In this document: piece after piece, positions 7,696-10,418 of the stretch
Numbering within the stretch: position 1 is the stretch's first letter
Layout: the number at the start of each line of letters is the position of its first letter
NCBI GenBank assembly: GCA_022616575.1
Contig: JAKEEN010000015.1
Span: forward strand, 1 to 10,418
DNA from: Flammeovirgaceae bacterium
GTDB lineage: Bacteria; Bacteroidota; Bacteroidia; Cytophagales; Cyclobacteriaceae
Length of the DNA stretch: 10,418 nt
Direction: 5' to 3'
Program-made: the position numbers and the translations under genes
Notes under the pieces: generated by a model
What the model saw: the letters and a program-made list of their open reading frames with translations, nothing else
Databases searched by the model: none
Told to the model about the DNA's origin: nothing

Positions 7696-8206
7696 TGAAA
7701 AATTAAAATATCCGATCGGGCGTTTTACTCCGCAAGAGAATTACTCTTCCGATGAAATTAAAAAGCTGATTGACACCATCGAATTGCTGCCCGGCAAGGT
7801 TGAAGCAGTTTATAAAAAAGCCACTCCTCAACAATTAAACACTCCTTACCGTCCCGGAGGTTGGACCTTGCGCCAGGTATTACACCACATACCGGATAGT
7901 CACATGAACGCATACATCCGCTTCAAATGGACACTCACAGAAAATACTCCTCTGATTAAAGTCTACAATGAAAAAGCCTGGGCGGAAACTTATGAAACAG
8001 CATCTGACCCGATCGTATCAATCCAATTCCTAAAAGCTCTTCACGCCAAATGGGTACTGCTGCTTCGTTCGCTCACAGCTGAAGATCTAAAAAAGGAATT
8101 CACACATCCTGAAACAAAAAAGAACATTCCCCTCTCGCGATTAATTGCCACGTATGCATGGCATGGAGAACACCATTTAGCTCACCTTCTATTGGTCGTT
8201 CACTAA
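7685..8206 (+). CDS. DinB/YfiT family putative metal-dependent hydrolase
   Basis: This 173-residue protein matches the YfiT/BstA branch of the DinB superfamily, four-helix proteins that bind a divalent metal through three histidines. The signature YRPGGWTLRQVLHHIPDSHM (55-74) and the terminal AWHGEHHLAHL (158-168) give the expected ligands H67 (or H68), H160 and H164. The IRFKWTLTE segment (78-86) and the KAWAETYE stretch also fit that branch. Some DinB relatives are thiol transferases (bacillithiol, mycothiol), but no substrate can be read from this sequence. The ATG at 7685 lies inside the last codons of the TerC gene; two nearby ATGs at 7692 and 7695 are out of frame, so this start is well supported. 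Translation is probably coupled to TerC. The stop is followed within four bases by a heptamer repeat. Confidence 0.9.
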   Translation: MLDDEKLKYPIGRFTPQENYSSDEIKKLIDTIELLPGKVEAVYKKATPQQLNTPYRPGGWTLRQVLHHIPDSHMNAYIRFKWTLTENTPLIKVYNEKAWAETYETASDPIVSIQFLKALHAKWVLLLRSLTAEDLKKEFTHPETKKNIPLSRLIATYAWHGEHHLAHLLLVVH

Positions 8207-8210
8207 TTAA

Positions 8211-8245
8211 ATTGTAGATTTTAGATTATAGATTGACGATTATTG
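8211..8245. repeat. Left heptamer array, inverted partner of 8623-8702
   Basis: Five consecutive 7-base units (attgtag, attttag, attatag, attgacg, attattg) follow the DinB-family stop codon after four bases. Bases 8211-8227 are the exact reverse complement of 8686-8702, and 8229-8240 of 8680-8691, so this array and the one beyond the next gene form inverted arms around the four-helix-bundle gene. Confidence 0.85.
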
Positions 8246-8249
8246 AATT

Positions 8250-8253
8250 GAGG
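8250..8253 (+). promoter_or_regulatory. Shine-Dalgarno-like site of the four-helix-bundle gene
   Basis: gagg at 8250-8253 lies seven bases before the ATG at 8261, good spacing for a ribosome binding site. No other start in this window has a comparable site, so it is unusual for its surroundings and supports the chosen start. Confidence 0.5.
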
Positions 8254-8260
8254 TATCATT

Positions 8261-8617
8261 ATGAGTCCGGAGATTTTAAAGAAACGAACCAAACAATTTG
8301 CCATTGATGTAGCCATGTTTTGTGAGAGCCTTCCCCCGCGCATTTCTGCATTGGCTTATTCGAAACAACTTATAAGAAGCTCCAGTTCTGTAGGCGCAAA
8401 TTATCGTGCTGCTTGCAGAGCCAAATCGATGAAAGACTTTATCTATAAATTGAAAATTGTAGAGGAAGAAGTTGATGAGTCGGCCTTCTTTCTCGAATTA
8501 CTAATCGAAATATTCCCGGAATATAAGTCTGAACTTGAGAAATTAATAAAGGAAGCGAACGAGCTACTTGCTATTGTTGTAGCTTCTATAAACACAGCCA
8601 GACAAAAAATCAAATAG
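8261..8617 (+). CDS. Four-helix-bundle protein of the S23 / 23S rRNA intervening-sequence family
   Basis: This 118-residue protein has the normal length and signatures of the family (TIGR02436, related to the protein encoded in 23S rRNA intervening sequences of Leptospira and Coxiella, and to the Avd protein of diversity-generating retroelements). The key segments are QLIRSSSSVGANYRAACRA (36-54) and KLKIVEEEVDES (63-74). Four amphipathic helices can be traced at about 5-23, 27-54, 57-84 and 87-116, and lysine and arginine patches suggest nucleic-acid contact. Its molecular role is not known. The gene is tightly bracketed by inverted heptamer arrays, has its own Shine-Dalgarno-like site, and is unrelated in function to the genes on either side. 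It therefore looks like an inserted cassette, although that is an inference. No reverse transcriptase or variable repeat is present, so a diversity-generating element is not indicated. Confidence 0.9.
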   Translation: MSPEILKKRTKQFAIDVAMFCESLPPRISALAYSKQLIRSSSSVGANYRAACRAKSMKDFIYKLKIVEEEVDESAFFLELLIEIFPEYKSELEKLIKEANELLAIVVASINTARQKIK

Positions 8618-8622
8618 CCTTA

Positions 8623-8702
8623 AATCTAAAATCGTCAACCGTCAATCTAAAATCATCAATCTAAAATCATCAATCTAAAATCGTCAATCTAAAATCTACA
8701 AT
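8623..8702. repeat. Right heptamer array, 11 units in strict phase
   Basis: Eleven 7-base units run from 8623 to 8699, alternating aatctaa with aatcgtc or aatcatc, so that a 14-base unit appears four times (two of these, at 8644-8671, are identical). One lone aaccgtc unit at 8637-8643 interrupts the alternation but keeps the phase, and the last pair is aatctaa, aatctac. On the other strand the units read as ATTTTAG and ATTGACG, the same family as the left array at 8211-8245. The array starts five bases after the four-helix-bundle stop codon and ends four bases before the next start codon. Confidence 0.9.
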
Positions 8703-8706
8703 ATAC

Positions 8707-9639
8707 TTGCCCTACACTCCCCCGATATTGCTATTCAATCCTCACCTCGAAACCATCTACCCTTCCTTGTTTCGAAAAGTAGTGGTGCCTTATCAACGGG
8801 AACGAATCAACACACCCGATAATGATTTTCTTGACTTGGATTGGTTAAAGCAAAACTCAGAATCGGTAGCCATTATTTCACACGGACTCGAAGGCAATAC
8901 ACATCGCACGTACATGCAGGGAATGGCCCGTGCTTTTTATCAACAAGGTTTTGATGTCCTGGCGTGGAACTACCGCGGCTGCTCTGAAGAAATGAACCGG
9001 CAACTTCGCTTTTACCACAGTGGTGCTACAGATGACCTGGATTGGGTAGTGAAGCATGCAAGTCAACAATCTTACAAAAACATTTACCTGGTTGGCTTTA
9101 GCTTAGGCGGTAACCTTACGCTTAAATATCTAGGAGAGAGAAAGCCTATCGACCCAATTAAAAAAGCAGTTGTATTTTCAGTGCCTATGCATTTGAGCAG
9201 CGGCTGTAAAAAGATTTCACAGCCATCAAACATTATATATTCCCTACGGTTTCTACGAAGCCTGAGGAGAAAAGTGAAATCCAAGGCTTCGTTGCGCACA
9301 GACCTGGACATTCGTAAGATCGATACCATCAAAACGCTTCTTGAATTTGATGATCACTTCACTGCACCCCTTCACGGCTTTACGAATGCTGAAGATTACT
9401 ATGAGAAGAATAGTTCACTCTTTTTTGTTGAAAAAATCCAAACACCAACACTCATTGTCAGCGCACTCAATGATCCCTTCCTGAGCGCTGAATGTTACCC
9501 AATGAATCTTCTTCGCCAACATGCATACTTACAATTTGAAACTCCCGGCCGGGGTGGCCATGTGGGCTTTGCCCAATTCAACCAAAATGGACTATATTGG
9601 TCAGAACAACGGGCCCTGGCTTTCATTCAATCTGCATGA
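8707..9639 (+). CDS. YheT-like alpha/beta hydrolase (COG0429)
   Basis: This 310-residue protein is an alpha/beta-hydrolase of the YheT/ABHD1-3 group. The N-terminal NPHLETIYPSLFRKV (11-25) is the characteristic family entry motif. The oxyanion-side strand is IISHGLEGN (56-64), the nucleophile elbow is GFSLGGN with S132, the acid is D256 in SALNDPF, and the histidine is H285 in GRGGHVGF, so the triad is complete. Family members are esterase- or lipase-like; the natural substrate is unknown. The start is TTG at 8707. The frame is closed upstream by a TAA at 8662, and no ATG or GTG lies between, so TTG is the best choice unless another weak codon is used. The heptamer array reaches within four bases of it. 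The stop codon overlaps the next gene as ATGA (9636-9639), pointing to a two-gene operon. Confidence 0.9.
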   Translation: MPYTPPILLFNPHLETIYPSLFRKVVVPYQRERINTPDNDFLDLDWLKQNSESVAIISHGLEGNTHRTYMQGMARAFYQQGFDVLAWNYRGCSEEMNRQLRFYHSGATDDLDWVVKHASQQSYKNIYLVGFSLGGNLTLKYLGERKPIDPIKKAVVFSVPMHLSSGCKKISQPSNIIYSLRFLRSLRRKVKSKASLRTDLDIRKIDTIKTLLEFDDHFTAPLHGFTNAEDYYEKNSSLFFVEKIQTPTLIVSALNDPFLSAECYPMNLLRQHAYLQFETPGRGGHVGFAQFNQNGLYWSEQRALAFIQSA

Positions 9640-10337
9640 TCGAGCGATACAGTTTAACCGCATCAAAAGAAAAAATAGCAGAACGTTTTGCTATCGATGT
9701 CCCGGATTTCTATCAACCAAAATATAATGCTGCACCCGCCCAGTTGCTGCCCGTCATCACTACCGCAGCACCTCAGGGCCTCTCCTATTTTTACTGGGGA
9801 GAATCACCCTCCTGGGCAAAAAATAAAACATTGAGTGAACGAATCATCAACATCCAGGCAGAAAGACTGATTGACAAGCCAATGCTGAAAAAAGCACTTA
9901 TGCGCGATCGGTGTATTGTACCTGCAGACGGGTTTTATGCCTGGAAAAAAGTAGCAAAGAAGTCGCTCGTTCCCTACCGGTTCACATTAATCAATCAGGA
10001 AGATATTTTTTCAATACCTGCGCTATGGGAAGAGTATGAGGACGATCGTGGTGAAATGATTCATACGTTTAGCATAATTACGATTGAGTCTCACAAAACC
10101 GTGCAAGCCATCAGCGAACGCATGCCCGTGATGTTTTCAAAAGAACAGGAAATTATTTGGCTTGATAAAAGTGTCGATGAAAGTCAGTTGATCAACTTGC
10201 TAAAACCGGGTCCTGCAGATCAGATTAATTTGTATACAGTTTCTCCAAGAATATTTGATAGCACAGCCAACCATCACTCCCTCGTTATACCCGCTCCCGC
10301 AGCGGACCAATTCGGAAACCTGACCCTATTTGATTAG
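9636..10337 (+). CDS. SRAP-fold (YedK/HMCES-like) protein lacking most catalytic residues
   Basis: The protein has 233 residues and is an SRAP-domain protein by its overall pattern: RYSLTASKEKIAERF (4-18), YNAAPAQLLPVI (30-41), YFYWGESPSWAK (51-62), NIQAERL (72-78), RDRCIVPADGFYAWKK (90-105) and ERMPVMF (161-167). Authentic SRAP proteins start MCGR and crosslink to abasic sites through Cys2, helped by Asn, Glu and His. Here the start is MIER (position 2 is Ile), GFYEWK has become GFYAWK (A102), and the IH.RMP histidine is Ser160. Only the Asn (N72) and the DNA-contact Arg4 remain. The start at 9636 overlaps the upstream stop as ATGA and falls exactly where the family begins; an upstream in-frame ATG at 9597 would add residues unlike any SRAP start. 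Probably a DNA-binding pseudoenzyme or one with altered chemistry. The stop codon lies inside a tandem repeat. Confidence 0.88.
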   Translation: MIERYSLTASKEKIAERFAIDVPDFYQPKYNAAPAQLLPVITTAAPQGLSYFYWGESPSWAKNKTLSERIINIQAERLIDKPMLKKALMRDRCIVPADGFYAWKKVAKKSLVPYRFTLINQEDIFSIPALWEEYEDDRGEMIHTFSIITIESHKTVQAISERMPVMFSKEQEIIWLDKSVDESQLINLLKPGPADQINLYTVSPRIFDSTANHHSLVIPAPAADQFGNLTLFD

Positions 10338-10371
10338 TTGATTAGTTGATTCGGTGATTCGGTGATTCTAC
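10332..10371. repeat. Octamer tandem repeat overlapping the SRAP stop codon
   Basis: Five 8-base units follow one another: gattagtt twice, gattcggt twice, then gattctac. The TAG stop of the SRAP-fold gene (10335-10337) is part of the first unit, so the repeat has entered the last codons of the gene. The sequence then changes to a 7-base period at 10372. Confidence 0.8.
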
Positions 10372-10418
10372 TCAATACTCAATACTCAGTACTAAATACT
10401 CAATACTAAATACTCACC
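10372..10418. repeat. Heptamer tandem array at the right window edge
   Basis: Six 7-base units in strict phase (tcaatac, tcaatac, tcagtac, taaatac, tcaatac, taaatac) are followed by tcacc at the window end, so the array may continue outside. No inverted partner is seen within the window. By analogy with 8211-8702, one could lie to the right. Confidence 0.85.

Noticed and set aside
8623..8702. CRISPR-like array
   Set aside because: The units are 7 or 14 bases with no unique spacers, and no cas genes are near.
8211..8702. Diversity-generating retroelement with the four-helix-bundle gene as Avd
   Set aside because: No reverse transcriptase, template repeat or variable target gene is present in the window.
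9597..9635. Upstream ATG that would extend the SRAP-fold protein by 13 residues
   Set aside because: The extension overlaps the hydrolase gene and is unlike any SRAP start. The ATGA overlap at 9636 is a typical coupled start and matches the family's first residue. The Cys codon just before that ATG could not serve as an N-terminal Cys2.

Overview
The window looks like chromosomal DNA from a member of the Bacteroidota, most likely of the Cytophagales type. The signs are a very large secreted multi-domain protein ending in a type IX secretion (T9SS) type A sorting domain, a promoter of the Bacteroidota form (TTTG, 20 bp, TAnnTTTG), almost no Shine-Dalgarno sequences, and a set of housekeeping-type genes common in that phylum (TerC, DinB/YfiT, YheT-like hydrolase, SRAP). 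The phylum is inferred from these features, not from a ribosomal marker. All genes read on the + strand.

Layout. Positions 1-4938 hold the 3' part of a giant surface or secreted protein whose start lies off the left edge. It has two Ig-like (Big_5-like) repeats, an IPT/TIG-like module, several Ig/PKD-like modules, a jellyroll-like region, an Omp28-like thioredoxin-fold region without its CxxC, and the T9SS tail. It is followed by a long palindrome and a Rho-independent terminator. Positions 5126-6277 encode a stand-alone AAA_14/DUF4143 ATPase with a perfect 13-bp inverted repeat just upstream. About 600 bp without a convincing gene follows; it holds degenerate repeats at its left end and a clear promoter at its right end. 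That promoter serves an overlapping TerC membrane protein / DinB-family pair (6883-8206). Next comes a small four-helix-bundle (S23/IVS-type) gene at 8261-8617, bracketed by inverted arrays of 7-bp repeats. The last pair is a YheT-like alpha/beta hydrolase and an SRAP-fold protein that overlap by ATGA (8707-10337). Short tandem repeats fill the right end.

Three things stand out. First, the SRAP protein has lost three of the four catalytic residues of its family (Cys2, Glu and His; only Asn remains), so it looks like a pseudoenzyme. Second, repeats with a strict 7-bp period but unrelated sequences occur at four intergenic places, three of them directly behind a stop codon, and one pair forms inverted arms around the four-helix-bundle gene. 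That arrangement recalls the 23S rRNA intervening sequences that carry the same protein family. Third, the giant protein carries a thioredoxin-like domain whose redox motif is replaced. No defence island, prophage, CRISPR array, rRNA or tRNA was seen.
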